This document shows positions 53,062 to 62,082 of a stretch of DNA of 64,000 nt, piece by piece; position 1 is the stretch's first letter, and each line of letters opens with the position of its first letter. The translations under genes were made by a program, and so were the position numbers. Location of the stretch: positions 131,552 to 195,551 of the forward strand of contig NZ_FPBF01000005.1 of NCBI RefSeq assembly GCF_900116615.1, written 5' to 3'. Below the pieces are notes generated by a model that was not told the origin of the DNA, made no database searches, and saw nothing but the letters and a program-made list of their open reading frames with translations. This DNA is from Algoriphagus locisalis (GTDB taxonomy: Bacteria > Bacteroidota > Bacteroidia > Cytophagales > Cyclobacteriaceae).

Positions 53062-53087
53062 AAAGGCTCCCAATCGGGAGCTTTTTT
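53062..53087 (+). terminator. Intrinsic terminator of the rluB-type gene
   Basis: GCTCCC-AATC-GGGAGC with flanking A-run and six T residues, 4 nt after the stop. Its mirror-image use by the convergent thioredoxin gene is possible. Confidence 0.85.
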
Positions 53088-53389
53088 CATACAAACCCTT
53101 TCAACCCTTGAAGCAAATCCCTCTTGGTAATCAACCCACCTTTTCTCCACAGAATTTTACCTTTTTTGAAAAGAATATAATTAGGTATCGAGCGTACCGC
53201 AAATTGTTGGGCTAGTTGGGGGCTTTTATCAATATTGATTTTTAGCAACTTGATTTTACCTAGCTCATTTAGCACCTCATCTATAATAGGATCCATGGTT
53301 TGGCAGGGCCCGCACCAGTCTGCATAGAAATCGACTAATACAGCCTCCTGACTCTTACTTATTATATCTTTTGGGTTTCGCTTTGGCAT
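53087..53389 (-). CDS. Thioredoxin-family protein
   Basis: 100 residues from the ATG at 53389 (MPKRNPKDIISKSQEAVLVD); the longer frame to 53446 is unlikely. Active site YADWCGPCQTMDP (residues ~22-34), the conserved cis-proline region AVRSIPNYILFKKG, and no signal peptide, so it is a cytoplasmic dithiol/disulfide carrier. Some distance from other redox genes. The usual TrxA is ~105-110 residues, so this may be a secondary thioredoxin. Confidence 0.88.
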   Translation of the reverse strand: MPKRNPKDIISKSQEAVLVDFYADWCGPCQTMDPIIDEVLNELGKIKLLKINIDKSPQLAQQFAVRSIPNYILFKKGKILWRKGGLITKRDLLQGLKGFV

Positions 53390-53483
53390 GACTATTCTAG
53401 TTCTGTTAAAAGTTAATCCGATAATTGGTAAAATCCCCTGCGGCAACTACGAAATCTTTAACCCTTAACAATTAACCTTCATT

Positions 53484-53520
53484 CTCTTTGCGCCAACCTC
53501 TATGTGCTTTGCGGTTAAAG
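53484..53520. repeat. Degenerate GCGCAAAG/GCAAAG-type intergenic repeat
   Basis: On the minus strand ACCGCAAAGC and GGCGCAAAGAG occur ~20 nt apart around ATAGAGG. Similar in style to the short-period sequences at 25930 and 26829. Lies between the thioredoxin gene and the terminator of ompH. Confidence 0.35.
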
Positions 53521-53525
53521 CTTAC

Positions 53526-53560
53526 AAAAAAAGCCGCTAACTCGATCTCGAATTAGCGGC
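53526..53560 (-). terminator. Intrinsic terminator after the second ompH gene
   Basis: On the minus strand GCCGCTAA pairs with TTAGCGGC (53560-53553 with 53540-53533), 12-nt loop, then seven T residues. It ends the long bamA/ompH transcript. Confidence 0.85.
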
Positions 53561-53581
53561 CTCCTTGTTTGTTTTGGTTAA

Positions 53582-54133
53582 TTAATTTCCAGCCGGAGCT
53601 GCTGGCGCGGCTGGCATTTCTAGACCTAATTTAGTCAAGACCAACTCAGTGAATTTGTCTTCTTCCTTAGTGTAAAGAAGGATAGGAGCTTGTCCTGCTG
53701 ACTCAGCGAAGATATGCGTGTAGTTGTTTTCAGCGGCTACTGCATTGATCGCGTTGATTACTTTAGTCTGTACTGGGGAAAGAAGCTCACCCAATTTTCT
53801 CTGGTAGCTGATCTGTGAATCATTTTCCATTTTCTGTAAACTTGCCTGAAGGTCAGTCAATTCCTTTTCTTTTGCTGCTCTTGCTTCCTCAGTCATAGTG
53901 CTCATGGCTTGCTGGTAAGTCTGTACTTGTCGCTGAAAATCTTCACCCTTCAACTGCATGGTTGTCTGTAGCTGAGTTTCGTAGTCTTTGATATCAGCAG
54001 CGATTTGCTCCATCTCTGGCATCAAATCCATGATAAATTCTACGTTGGTATAACCAATCTTTACATCTTGAGCCTGAGCTGCGAACCCTACGCAAAGCAA
54101 TGCTACTGCGGAAAGGATAACTTTTACTTTCAT
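53582..54133 (-). CDS. OmpH/Skp family periplasmic chaperone (second copy)
   Basis: 183 residues; signal peptide ends AQA-Q (residue ~21). The mature part starts with a short strand VKIGYTNVEFIMDLMPE, followed by a long coiled-coil hairpin (~45-125, alternating Glu/Gln/Lys), then a beta segment and an Ala/Pro-rich tail (GLEMPAAPAAPAGN). Skp-like chaperones hold unfolded outer-membrane proteins on their way to BamA. It lies 103 nt after the first ompH gene and is the last gene before the terminator. Confidence 0.9.
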   Translation of the reverse strand: MKVKVILSAVALLCVGFAAQAQDVKIGYTNVEFIMDLMPEMEQIAADIKDYETQLQTTMQLKGEDFQRQVQTYQQAMSTMTEEARAAKEKELTDLQASLQKMENDSQISYQRKLGELLSPVQTKVINAINAVAAENNYTHIFAESAGQAPILLYTKEEDKFTELVLTKLGLEMPAAPAAPAGN

Positions 54134-54236
54134 ATGAATTTGTTTTGTTTTTTAATGGCCAAATGAAACCTCGCTCAGTTTCGAATCAGTTAGATTTTGA
54201 TTCTAACATTTGCTCGATTTCATCCTTTCGGTGTTT

Positions 54237-54770
54237 TTATTGTTTGTTGTCTTCTATTCCCAATTCCTCTAAGACGAACTCCGAATAGTCATGCCTTGGA
54301 TCAGTGTAGATAATCGCAGAAGGATCTGCTGCTTTATCAAACAACATTCCAAGGTTGTTTCTTCTTGTCACTCGCTCGATAGCATCGTAGATTTTGGATT
54401 GAAGGGGCTGCATGAGTTCCGCTTGTTTTTGGAAATACTGCCCATCTATACCGAAAACCCTGCTATTGAATTCTTGGGATTCTTTTTGTTTCAATTTTAT
54501 GTCTTCCAGCCGTTGCTGGTACATTTCTTCTGTGAGGAGCACCTCCTCTGCTTTTAATTGGACAGTAAGTTCTTTGATCTGTTTATCCAAATTTTGTGCC
54601 TCTTTCTTCCATTCTGAGCTGATGTTCTCTAGCTCCTGTTGGATAATTGCATAATCTGGATGCTTGTTTAGAATGTATTCCGAATCAATGTATCCAATCT
54701 TTTGAGCCGCTAAAGGTGCTGCCTGTAGCACAAGGAGCAGCAAAAATACAATTTTCAGTGATTTATTCAT
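54237..54770 (-). CDS. OmpH/Skp family periplasmic chaperone (first copy)
   Basis: 177 residues; signal peptide ends PLAA-Q. The strand KIGYIDSEYILNKHPDY and a coiled coil at ~40-115 match the family and its downstream paralogue. It lacks the Ala/Pro tail. It follows bamA by 92 nt; the bamA-ompH-ompH order is typical for Bacteroidota and may give two client ranges. Confidence 0.9.
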   Translation of the reverse strand: MNKSLKIVFLLLLVLQAAPLAAQKIGYIDSEYILNKHPDYAIIQQELENISSEWKKEAQNLDKQIKELTVQLKAEEVLLTEEMYQQRLEDIKLKQKESQEFNSRVFGIDGQYFQKQAELMQPLQSKIYDAIERVTRRNNLGMLFDKAADPSAIIYTDPRHDYSEFVLEELGIEDNKQ

Positions 54771-54862
54771 GGGTTTGGGAAATTAACAATGGCCAAATTA
54801 TAGTGCATTCTTAGAATGTCAATTTTTGCATAAATTAACTATTCCCCTCTCCAAATCCATGC

Positions 54863-57559
54863 TTATCGAATTTGCTGTCCTATGGTAAAGTGGAATTGTG
54901 AGCCACTTCTTTGAGTCGAGCCAGGAATGGCGTCAAATCCATATCCCCAGTCTATTCCTAATAGACCAAATGCCGGCATAAAGATTCTAGCTCCCATACC
55001 TGCAGATTTCTTTAGATCATATGGGTTGAAGTCTTTATAAGAGCCCCAGTTGTTCCCTGCCTCTGCAAAACCAAGAACAAAGATGGTAGCCGAAGGATTT
55101 GGTGAGATTAGATACCTAACCTCCATCACATATTTATTATATACTACTCCACCATAAGGCTCAGCTCCTTCTTGTCCCCTGGTATCTCTACCTGGAGTGA
55201 GAGACTGGTTTTCATATCCACGTAGTCCGATTATCTCCTGACCCAAGGCAAAGTTGTTCATAGTCATGCCATCTCCCCCTAGCACGAATCTTTCCAGAGG
55301 AATGATTCCTAGCTTACTGCCATAGGAACCCAAGAAGCCCATGTGAGCTCTGGCACTAGCCACTAATTTATTTGAGCCAAATAAAGGGGTGTAAACGGAC
55401 GCATCAAACATCCACTTGTGGTATTCCAGCCACTTATACTTTTCCTGATCAGTTGACTCTTCAGTTATATTCTTGTTCAAAGAAGTATAGGGTGGGGTGA
55501 AAGCTGCAGATAAGGTGACATTCGACCCGAATCTTGGATAAGTAGGATTGTCAATATTGACTCTAGAAACTGTAGTATTCCAAGTAAGACTATTAGAGGT
55601 TCCCGTTGGATAGCTTAGGCCGAATGAGGTGCCAAACTCATCAAACTCATAGATCTGGAATTGCAAGGAGTTACTGAAATAAAAGTTATCATCCGGCCAA
55701 GTTACCCGCTTGGACAAACCTAATGTGGCTCCTGTAATTTTAAAAAAGCCTAATTCATCCCCAAAGCTATTTTGGTTGTAGAAATCTACCTGACGCTGTA
55801 CAGAGTGGTTGAATGAGAAACTTAATGCATTTGGTTTTTTGCCACCAAACCATGGTTCTGTCAAGGATACTGAGTAGTTCTGGAATGACCTACCGTTTGC
55901 CTGCACACGTAAAGAAAGCTTTTGGCCATCGCCCACAGGTAGTGGATCCCACTTCGAGAAGTCCTTAATATTCTTCAGTGAGAAGTTGTTGAACGAAAGC
56001 CCCACTGTACCTACGAATCCGTAGAATCCTCCCCAACCACCGGAAAGCTCAATCTGATCATTGGGCCTTTCTTCAAGTTCGAAAGTAATGTCCACCGTCG
56101 CTGCTTCAAAGTTTGGTCTTAAGTCCGGATTGATTTTCTCAGGGTCAAAATAACCCAATGTGGAGAGTTCACGAATGGTACGAACTAAGAGCTCTCTGTT
56201 GAATTTTTGACCTGGGAGAATACGGATCTCACGCATGACTACGTGGTCAGATGTACGCTCATTCCCTTTGATATTGACAGAGTTTACGGTCACTTGAGGG
56301 CCTTCAAAGATCCTCATTTCCATATCGATGGAGTCTTCGAATACATTCACCTCAACTGGATCAATGGAGAAGAAGAGGTACCCATCATTTTGATACAAAG
56401 AACTTACGTCATCTCCTCTAGCTGGGTCGTAGTTTAACCGCTTGTCCAGTTGTTCTTTGTTGTAAACATCACCTTTTTGTATGCCCAGTTTTGCAAGGAG
56501 CACTTGGTCAGGGTGAATAAAGTTACCGTTGAATGTGATATTTCTGTAATAGTATTTTTTGCCTTCTTCTAGCGCAATATCAATGTTGATTTTATCCTCG
56601 CCAAAGTTGTAAACGGAGTCTGCCACGATTTTGGCATCGCGATAACCTCTACTTTGGTAAAAGTTGATCACATTATCTTTATCATTCCTATACTCTTTTG
56701 GAATGTACTTGGATCCGTTAAAGAAATTAAGTTTGAAGTTCTTGTTGATGTATTCTTTTACATCTTCATGAGATGCAGAATCTGTGTATAAAACTGTGTT
56801 CTTTATATCCTCAGCACTGGCATCGGTCAGTCTAGAATATCCGTCTTTAAAGACACTAACTCTTGCGTGCTCTTTGGTTTTCTTCAGCTTCTTCTTGAGC
56901 TTGGTATCATTCAGTTCTTCATTGCCATAAAATTCGATTTCGTTGATTCTTACTTTCGAATTTTGCTCCACATCAAAGATTAATTTTACGGAATTCGGAA
57001 GGGTAGTATCTCTTTCTTGCTTGATTTTCACATCCGCATTCATGAAACCTTTATCCAAGTAATATTTTTCAATATTCCTTTTGGCATTGTTCAGTACGTC
57101 ATCACGCACTACACGTCCTCGGATGTTTACTTTGTCTCGAAGTTCACTTTCTTGGGTTTTATTCATCCCTGTGAACTCTACTCTGGAGAATCTAGGACGC
57201 TCCGTCAAATCAAGGAGTAAGTAGATATCATCACCCTCAATTTTAGTCACCAGGATTTTCACATCTCCGATGATCCCTTGTCCCCATAGCTTTTTCAGAG
57301 CATTGGATATAGCATCTCCCGGCACCTCTATTTTGTCATCTACTTTCAATCCAGATAAGGAAAGAATGGCGATTTCATCCAAGGTGGTAAGACCCACAGC
57401 TTTTATTTCTGCGATTCTATAGGTTTGAGGCTTTACGTAGTTCAGCTCCAAAATATCGATTGGCTTGCTTGTGGCATAGCGACTTTGACCCAAACGTATT
57501 TGCGCCATTGCTGAACTTGCCCAAACCAGACAAAACAGAATCAGTAAACTTTTTTTCAT
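54863..57559 (-). CDS. bamA: Outer-membrane protein assembly factor BamA
   Basis: Core of the BAM complex, which folds beta-barrels into the outer membrane. 898 residues: signal peptide MKKSLLILFCLVWASSAMAQ, then five POTRA domains to about residue 480 (strand-turn-helix units such as VEFTGMNKTQESELRDKV and VNIKGNERTSDHVVMREI), then a 16-strand barrel. The L6 loop motif VRGF appears as LRGY in EIIGLRGYENQS. The protein ends FHFTIGQQIR, so the usual terminal aromatic residue is replaced by an extra Ile-Arg. Starts 7 nt after uppS. Confidence 0.96.
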   Translation of the reverse strand: MKKSLLILFCLVWASSAMAQIRLGQSRYATSKPIDILELNYVKPQTYRIAEIKAVGLTTLDEIAILSLSGLKVDDKIEVPGDAISNALKKLWGQGIIGDVKILVTKIEGDDIYLLLDLTERPRFSRVEFTGMNKTQESELRDKVNIRGRVVRDDVLNNAKRNIEKYYLDKGFMNADVKIKQERDTTLPNSVKLIFDVEQNSKVRINEIEFYGNEELNDTKLKKKLKKTKEHARVSVFKDGYSRLTDASAEDIKNTVLYTDSASHEDVKEYINKNFKLNFFNGSKYIPKEYRNDKDNVINFYQSRGYRDAKIVADSVYNFGEDKINIDIALEEGKKYYYRNITFNGNFIHPDQVLLAKLGIQKGDVYNKEQLDKRLNYDPARGDDVSSLYQNDGYLFFSIDPVEVNVFEDSIDMEMRIFEGPQVTVNSVNIKGNERTSDHVVMREIRILPGQKFNRELLVRTIRELSTLGYFDPEKINPDLRPNFEAATVDITFELEERPNDQIELSGGWGGFYGFVGTVGLSFNNFSLKNIKDFSKWDPLPVGDGQKLSLRVQANGRSFQNYSVSLTEPWFGGKKPNALSFSFNHSVQRQVDFYNQNSFGDELGFFKITGATLGLSKRVTWPDDNFYFSNSLQFQIYEFDEFGTSFGLSYPTGTSNSLTWNTTVSRVNIDNPTYPRFGSNVTLSAAFTPPYTSLNKNITEESTDQEKYKWLEYHKWMFDASVYTPLFGSNKLVASARAHMGFLGSYGSKLGIIPLERFVLGGDGMTMNNFALGQEIIGLRGYENQSLTPGRDTRGQEGAEPYGGVVYNKYVMEVRYLISPNPSATIFVLGFAEAGNNWGSYKDFNPYDLKKSAGMGARIFMPAFGLLGIDWGYGFDAIPGSTQRSGSQFHFTIGQQIR

Positions 57560-57566
57560 TAATTAC

Positions 57567-58304
57567 TTAAGATTTAACTTGCTCACCCGTTTTGCCAAAT
57601 CTCCTTTCCCGTGATTGGAAGTCGGAGACCGCAGCAAATAGATGCTCTCTTCTAAAATCCGGCCATAGTACAGGAGTGAAATACAACTCCGTGTAGGCCA
57701 ATTGCCAAAGTAGAAAATTGCTAATTCGGTACTCTCCACTAGTTCTGATCATTAATTCAGGATCAGGATAGGCGGTAGTTTCCAAATGTTCGGCCATTAC
57801 TTTTTGGGTAATGTCGGCGACATTCAATTTTCCTTCTGAGACTTTTTGAGCAATGTGTTTAGCTGCATGAGTGAGCTCCCAGTGACCGCTGTAGCTGAGG
57901 GCTAAGATCACTTTGAGACCCGTATTTTTTGAGGTGATTTCCTTCACTCTCATCAGTGTTTTATGTGCTGATGGGGGTAGGCTATCTACATCTCCAATAC
58001 TTTCTAATTTGAAGTTGCCATTCATCAGCATAGGAATCTCATCAGACATGGTCTTCACCAGCAGCTCCATCAATCCATCGACTTCAGCTTTTGGTCTAGA
58101 CCAATTTTCAGTGGAGAAAGAGAATAAGGTCAGGTATTTTACGCCTAAACTATCTGCTCCTTCTATAGCTTCCTTTACTGCCTTGGTGGCATTTTTGTGC
58201 CCAAATATCCGCATAGCCCCTTTTTTCGTGGCCCAGCGTCCATTGCCGTCCATGATAATAGCAATATGCTTTGGGATGTTGTTGTTGTCAGATACTTCCT
58301 TCAT
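57567..58304 (-). CDS. uppS: Isoprenyl transferase (undecaprenyl diphosphate synthase)
   Basis: Cis-prenyltransferase making the C55 lipid carrier for peptidoglycan and O-antigen. The start is placed at 58304 (MKEVSDNNNIPKHIAIIMDG), giving 245 residues, the family norm; the frame is open to 58403 but that would overlap the upstream gene. Motifs: HIAIIMDGNGRWATKKG (catalytic Asp), GHKNATKAVKEAIEG, LTLFSFSTENWSRP, and PELMIRTSGEYRISNFLLWQ with LYFTPVLWPDF. Lies between the porG-like gene and bamA. Confidence 0.95.
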   Translation of the reverse strand: MKEVSDNNNIPKHIAIIMDGNGRWATKKGAMRIFGHKNATKAVKEAIEGADSLGVKYLTLFSFSTENWSRPKAEVDGLMELLVKTMSDEIPMLMNGNFKLESIGDVDSLPPSAHKTLMRVKEITSKNTGLKVILALSYSGHWELTHAAKHIAQKVSEGKLNVADITQKVMAEHLETTAYPDPELMIRTSGEYRISNFLLWQLAYTELYFTPVLWPDFRREHLFAAVSDFQSRERRFGKTGEQVKS

Positions 58305-58387
58305 TCCAGCCGTCTCCGGTTCCTTACTTTTTTGGAGGTACAAAAATGCCATTTCTTTTCCAAATATTAGCCCTAGGGCTCGATTTA

Positions 58388-59137
58388 TTAATATGCGTAG
58401 CATTTGGTAGTCGTGATAGTATAGCTAATTGTTACGCCTAAGAAGTAGTACCAATCCTTGTCATAGGCATTACCAAAATTGATTCCGAAGGGACCGTCAG
58501 GATTATTGGGATCCTGAAATCTTGGAATTACCGGCTCTGTACTATCTATTTTGTCTAAGTAATCTGTAAAGGTAGGACGGAAGCCTAATTCAGCTGCCAA
58601 AGTCCATCTATCATCTAGTTGGTACTTGATTCCTCCTCCGAAAGGGATAACCAAGGTTCCAACGTTATACTTTGTAGAAACATTAAAGGCATAGGTATTA
58701 CCCTTCGCAAAAGCGTAAGTATAGCCTATCCCAAAGAATGCGTATGGAGAAAAGCGGAACTCTGAATTCCTTGTCAAGTAGTCTAGGAAATTAAATTCCA
58801 TAACTGCCGAAGCCTCTATTATTCCAGCTCTAAACCTCCCATCTCTGACCTGAGCCAAACGATCTATTGGTTTGATACTATCTGCCGCATTCAGAAAAGC
58901 TGCACTACCGGCTACTCTCAATGACCACACATTGTCAAAATTTCTCTTGCCAAACAACGTGCCTTGAAGTCCTAATTGACCGGGGTCGATTTTCCGAATG
59001 ATATCGCCGCTGTAAGCAGCTACTCCAATCCCGCCGCCTATATCGTATTTCTGCGCTTTGATTTCTCCGGTAATCCCGAGAAAAAGCATGGAAATGATAA
59101 GTAAGTAGTTGAAAATCTGAAAATTGACCTTTTTCAA
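58388..59137 (-). CDS. porG: PorG-like outer-membrane protein (DUF6089), T9SS component
   Basis: I place the start at a TTG (59137), which yields a clean signal peptide (KKVNFQIFNYLLIISMLFLG ... EIKA-Q); ATG starts at 59179 or 59215 would add a long odd N-terminus. The mature part of ~210 residues is a small barrel: YDIGGGIGVAAYSGDI, FRFSPYAFFGIGYTYAFAKG, IPFGGGIKYQL, DRWTLAAELGFRPTFTDYLD, and a terminal strand. PorG of Porphyromonas gingivalis (DUF6089) contacts the T9SS PorK/PorN ring and is encoded next to uppS, bamA and ompH genes, as here. That order and the barrel support the call. Confidence 0.75.
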   Translation of the reverse strand: MKKVNFQIFNYLLIISMLFLGITGEIKAQKYDIGGGIGVAAYSGDIIRKIDPGQLGLQGTLFGKRNFDNVWSLRVAGSAAFLNAADSIKPIDRLAQVRDGRFRAGIIEASAVMEFNFLDYLTRNSEFRFSPYAFFGIGYTYAFAKGNTYAFNVSTKYNVGTLVIPFGGGIKYQLDDRWTLAAELGFRPTFTDYLDKIDSTEPVIPRFQDPNNPDGPFGINFGNAYDKDWYYFLGVTISYTITTTKCYAY

Positions 59138-59241
59138 GACGCTGCAAGATATGAAGTACCTAACGTTTAAAAAACGCATCTCAGTATTTAGCGGGTTAAT
59201 AATTGTTAAGCTCAAATCGGCTAAGTCTTAAGGACATTGAA

Positions 59242-60117
59242 TCAATTTCTCATGTCAAATCCCCAGTTGAGCTTTTGTCTTAGTGTGTCAAAGAAATTAT
59301 AATGAGGCAACTTTACCAATTTTGCAGAAAACTTTTCCTTCTTCACACTTAGCTTTACTTCAGAGGAAATTGACGTAGATCGTGAGTCCAAAGATATTAA
59401 GAATTTTTCTGCCCTGCCTTCTATTTCAAAACTGATCTCACTTTCATCTGATACTATGATGGGGCGTACGTTCAGGTTATGCGGGCTTACTGGGGTAATT
59501 ACAAGGTTTTTAGCTTCTGGTGATATTAAAGGCCCACCACAACTTAAGGAATAACCAGTAGAACCTGTAGGAGTAGAGACAATCAGCCCATCCGCCCAAT
59601 AACTGTTCAGGTACTTGCCATCAATATACGTATGGACCGTAATCATGGATGAGGTATCCCGTTTGTGAATTGTGAATTCATTTAGCCCGAAATTTAAGCC
59701 ATTGAATAACTTTCGATGGCTCTGTAGAGAAATCAATGTTCTGCTTTCCAACTGGTAATTTTCAGTAGCTAAATCTGTTATGGCATCTGCAATTTTCTCT
59801 TTGGCTACAGTGGCTAGAAAGCCAAGCCTTCCGGTGTTCAATCCTAAAATGGGAACTTCAAGATCACCTACCAAGGTCACGGCATCCAGTAAAGTGCCAT
59901 CTCCACCAATGGAAATCACAAAATCCATAGCTGCCATGTCTTCCCTGCTTTCCAGCATCCAATAATTCAGCGCCTTATTGCCATGCATGCGAAGCTGCCG
60001 ATCAAATTGCTCAGTGGCGAATATTTCGAATTGATGCTTGGTGAGTTCCTGGAAAAGTGACTGAACGTCTGAAAACAGTTCTGCTTTCAGTGCTAAGCCA
60101 TGAAGTGCGACTTTCAT
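59242..60117 (-). CDS. nadK: NAD kinase
   Basis: Makes NADP+ from NAD+. 291 residues. Motifs: GGDGTLLDAVTLV (residues ~73-85), the NE/D region GLNEFTIHKRD, TPTGSTGYSLSCGGPL (~180-195) and PHNLNVRPIIVSD. All expected residues are present. It follows the CBS-domain gene by 3 nt, and the porG-like gene lies ~100 nt downstream. Confidence 0.96.
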   Translation of the reverse strand: MKVALHGLALKAELFSDVQSLFQELTKHQFEIFATEQFDRQLRMHGNKALNYWMLESREDMAAMDFVISIGGDGTLLDAVTLVGDLEVPILGLNTGRLGFLATVAKEKIADAITDLATENYQLESRTLISLQSHRKLFNGLNFGLNEFTIHKRDTSSMITVHTYIDGKYLNSYWADGLIVSTPTGSTGYSLSCGGPLISPEAKNLVITPVSPHNLNVRPIIVSDESEISFEIEGRAEKFLISLDSRSTSISSEVKLSVKKEKFSAKLVKLPHYNFFDTLRQKLNWGFDMRN

Positions 60118-60120
60118 GTA

Positions 60121-60786
60121 CTAAATATCTAAAAATCTTAACAAGTTACCGATTCTATCCTCTTCGCTGCTTACTCCGGATTCCTCCTGATAATGATCGA
60201 TGATCTTATACCCAAAGCGCTCAAGTGTGGCTTTGATATGTCGAAGTTCGGTTTGATCGAGTTTTAAAGTGAGTTTGATCTTACTATCATCCAAAGGATC
60301 AGTGGTGATAAATGAGCTGAGTACCTTTGTATTCTCAGATTCGATGATTCTTGCAATTTCCGATAAACTATAATCAGTCATACTCATGGATAGAATCACT
60401 ACACTTCCCTGAGATTTGATAGAGAGGCTATCTGCAAAGGCGGAAATAGAATCCTCCATCGTCACTATACCTAGGTAATTTGAATCCCTGTCCAAAACGG
60501 CTACAATATTTGAGTTTTGCTCAGAGCTGACGCGGAGTACGTCATAAATATGCTTGTCGGAATAGACCCAGCAATGCGGATTGGCAGGAGCCACATCTGC
60601 GATTAATGTTTCTGGGTTATTTATTTCAAAAATCGTTTCTTCTTTGATGAGGCCCAGAAAACTTCCCTGATCGATAATTGGAAGTACATCAGTTCTGATT
60701 TCTTCCATCCAGGCCAGAGCCATTCCGGTTTTGTCAGAAAGCTTCAAGGGGGGAATCAGATTATTGATGTATTCGTAGGCGTGCAT
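60121..60786 (-). CDS. CBS-pair domain protein with ACT-like tail (AcuB-like)
   Basis: 221 residues. Two CBS motifs: residues ~12-65 (GMALAWMEEIRTDVLPIIDQ) and ~75-130 (IYDVLRVSSEQNSNIVAVLD, YLGIVTMEDSISAF). The C-terminal ~85 residues look like an ACT-type fold (VVILSMSMTDYSLSEIARII ... IKLTLKL). Such proteins sense adenine nucleotides. Lies 3 nt before nadK, so it may tune NAD(P) or energy metabolism; this is inference. No membrane segment. Confidence 0.85.
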   Translation of the reverse strand: MHAYEYINNLIPPLKLSDKTGMALAWMEEIRTDVLPIIDQGSFLGLIKEETIFEINNPETLIADVAPANPHCWVYSDKHIYDVLRVSSEQNSNIVAVLDRDSNYLGIVTMEDSISAFADSLSIKSQGSVVILSMSMTDYSLSEIARIIESENTKVLSSFITTDPLDDSKIKLTLKLDQTELRHIKATLERFGYKIIDHYQEESGVSSEEDRIGNLLRFLDI

Positions 60787-60879
60787 AGAAGAAAGATAGG
60801 GAATGAAATTAGATTATTAAAACGCGAGCGCAGCTAATCTTGTTCATTTTGGATGAAATAAGCCGAGGTTTCTCCTGTT

Positions 60880-62079
60880 TTACAGAAAGAAATTATTGTA
60901 AATAATCCCGAGGATGACACCTCCGGCTATGATTAATGGAGAAGATATTTTGGTAAACTGAAGCAATACATAGGTACCTAGGATAAATACAATATTCAAC
61001 CCATTTGCTTCTAGAGGCTCAAATAGTAGGTAGGCCGCGGCGATTAGCATTCCGCAGGAAACAGCATTTATTCCCTCCAATGCAGCGCGTACCGGACGAT
61101 ATTTTTTCAGCTGATCCCAAAATCTGATGACAAAGAAAATAAGGAAAATCCCTGGAAGGAAAATCCCTGCTGCCGCAATAAATCCTCCCATAAAGAAACC
61201 TGCTGTCCCGAATTCCCGCATAGATAGCGCTCCTACATAAGAAGAAATACTAAATGTGGGTCCAGGAATCCCCTGGGAGATTGCATATCCGGTAAGAAAT
61301 TCCTCTGAACTCAAAAAATGTTTGAAGTCCACAAACTCTGTGTATAAATAAGGTACGAGCACTTGCCCCCCGCCGAAGATCAAGCTTCCGTTACGATAGA
61401 AATTCTCAAAAAGAATTATGGGTTGATATTTGGTGACAGCTCCTAGTCCCGCAGCTAAAATTAGTACTCCGCCCCAGAGGTAGAAGTTTGCCCATTCGAT
61501 TTTCAGTGGAGCTTCTTTCTCCAGCTTGGGTTGTTGCTTGTACTTTATTGAGGTACTTAGTCCACCAATAATTAGCAATACAGGGAAGATGTAAGGTGAA
61601 CTATAGAAAAATGAAACGAATGCGGATATTAATACCAACACCATTGCCTCCGTAGTCTTGATCGTTTTACCGATTATTTTTTGCGCAGCGAAAATGATAA
61701 ACCCGATAGCCATAGGCTGAATAAACCTTGCGAAATCCAATGCCCCAGGCGTATTTTCTTGGAGGAAATAAATGAGCATTGCCGCAAAAATCATAAGAAG
61801 GGTGGCGGGCAGAATCCAAACTAAAAGGGCAAGATAGGCTAAATTTGGTCCTCCCACCCGGTATGCGATCGCGCAAACCAATTGCGTAGAAGATGGACCA
61901 GGGAGCATATTGCAAAGTGCATTAAGCTCCCAAAGCTCATCTTCCAGAATGTAGGCTCTCCTTTTCACCATACGCTCAAGCAACATAGCAAGGAAAGCCT
62001 GTGGGCCTCCAAAGGCGGTAAGAGAAAGCGTGATGGTGTCTTTCAGAAATAGATAATATCGGACTTTCTTTACCGACAT
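60880..62079 (-). CDS. chrA: Chromate transporter (long-chain CHR family)
   Basis: Inner-membrane anion transporter; family members export chromate. 399 residues with two homologous halves. First half: FGGPQAFLAMLLERMV, then CNMLPGPSSTQLVCAIAYR (residues ~55-75). Second half: FGGGQVLVPYLYTEFV (~235-250) and YAISQGIPGPTFSISSYVG. About 11-12 membrane segments. It follows the oxygenase gene by 3 nt. Chromate as the substrate is an assumption; sulfate-like anions are possible. Confidence 0.9.
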   Translation of the reverse strand: MSVKKVRYYLFLKDTITLSLTAFGGPQAFLAMLLERMVKRRAYILEDELWELNALCNMLPGPSSTQLVCAIAYRVGGPNLAYLALLVWILPATLLMIFAAMLIYFLQENTPGALDFARFIQPMAIGFIIFAAQKIIGKTIKTTEAMVLVLISAFVSFFYSSPYIFPVLLIIGGLSTSIKYKQQPKLEKEAPLKIEWANFYLWGGVLILAAGLGAVTKYQPIILFENFYRNGSLIFGGGQVLVPYLYTEFVDFKHFLSSEEFLTGYAISQGIPGPTFSISSYVGALSMREFGTAGFFMGGFIAAAGIFLPGIFLIFFVIRFWDQLKKYRPVRAALEGINAVSCGMLIAAAYLLFEPLEANGLNIVFILGTYVLLQFTKISSPLIIAGGVILGIIYNNFFL

Positions 62080-62082
62080 CCC

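Noticed and set aside
57913-58410. 165-codon plus-strand frame opposite uppS
   Set aside because: All uppS motifs lie on the other strand in this span; composition of the antisense product is unconvincing.
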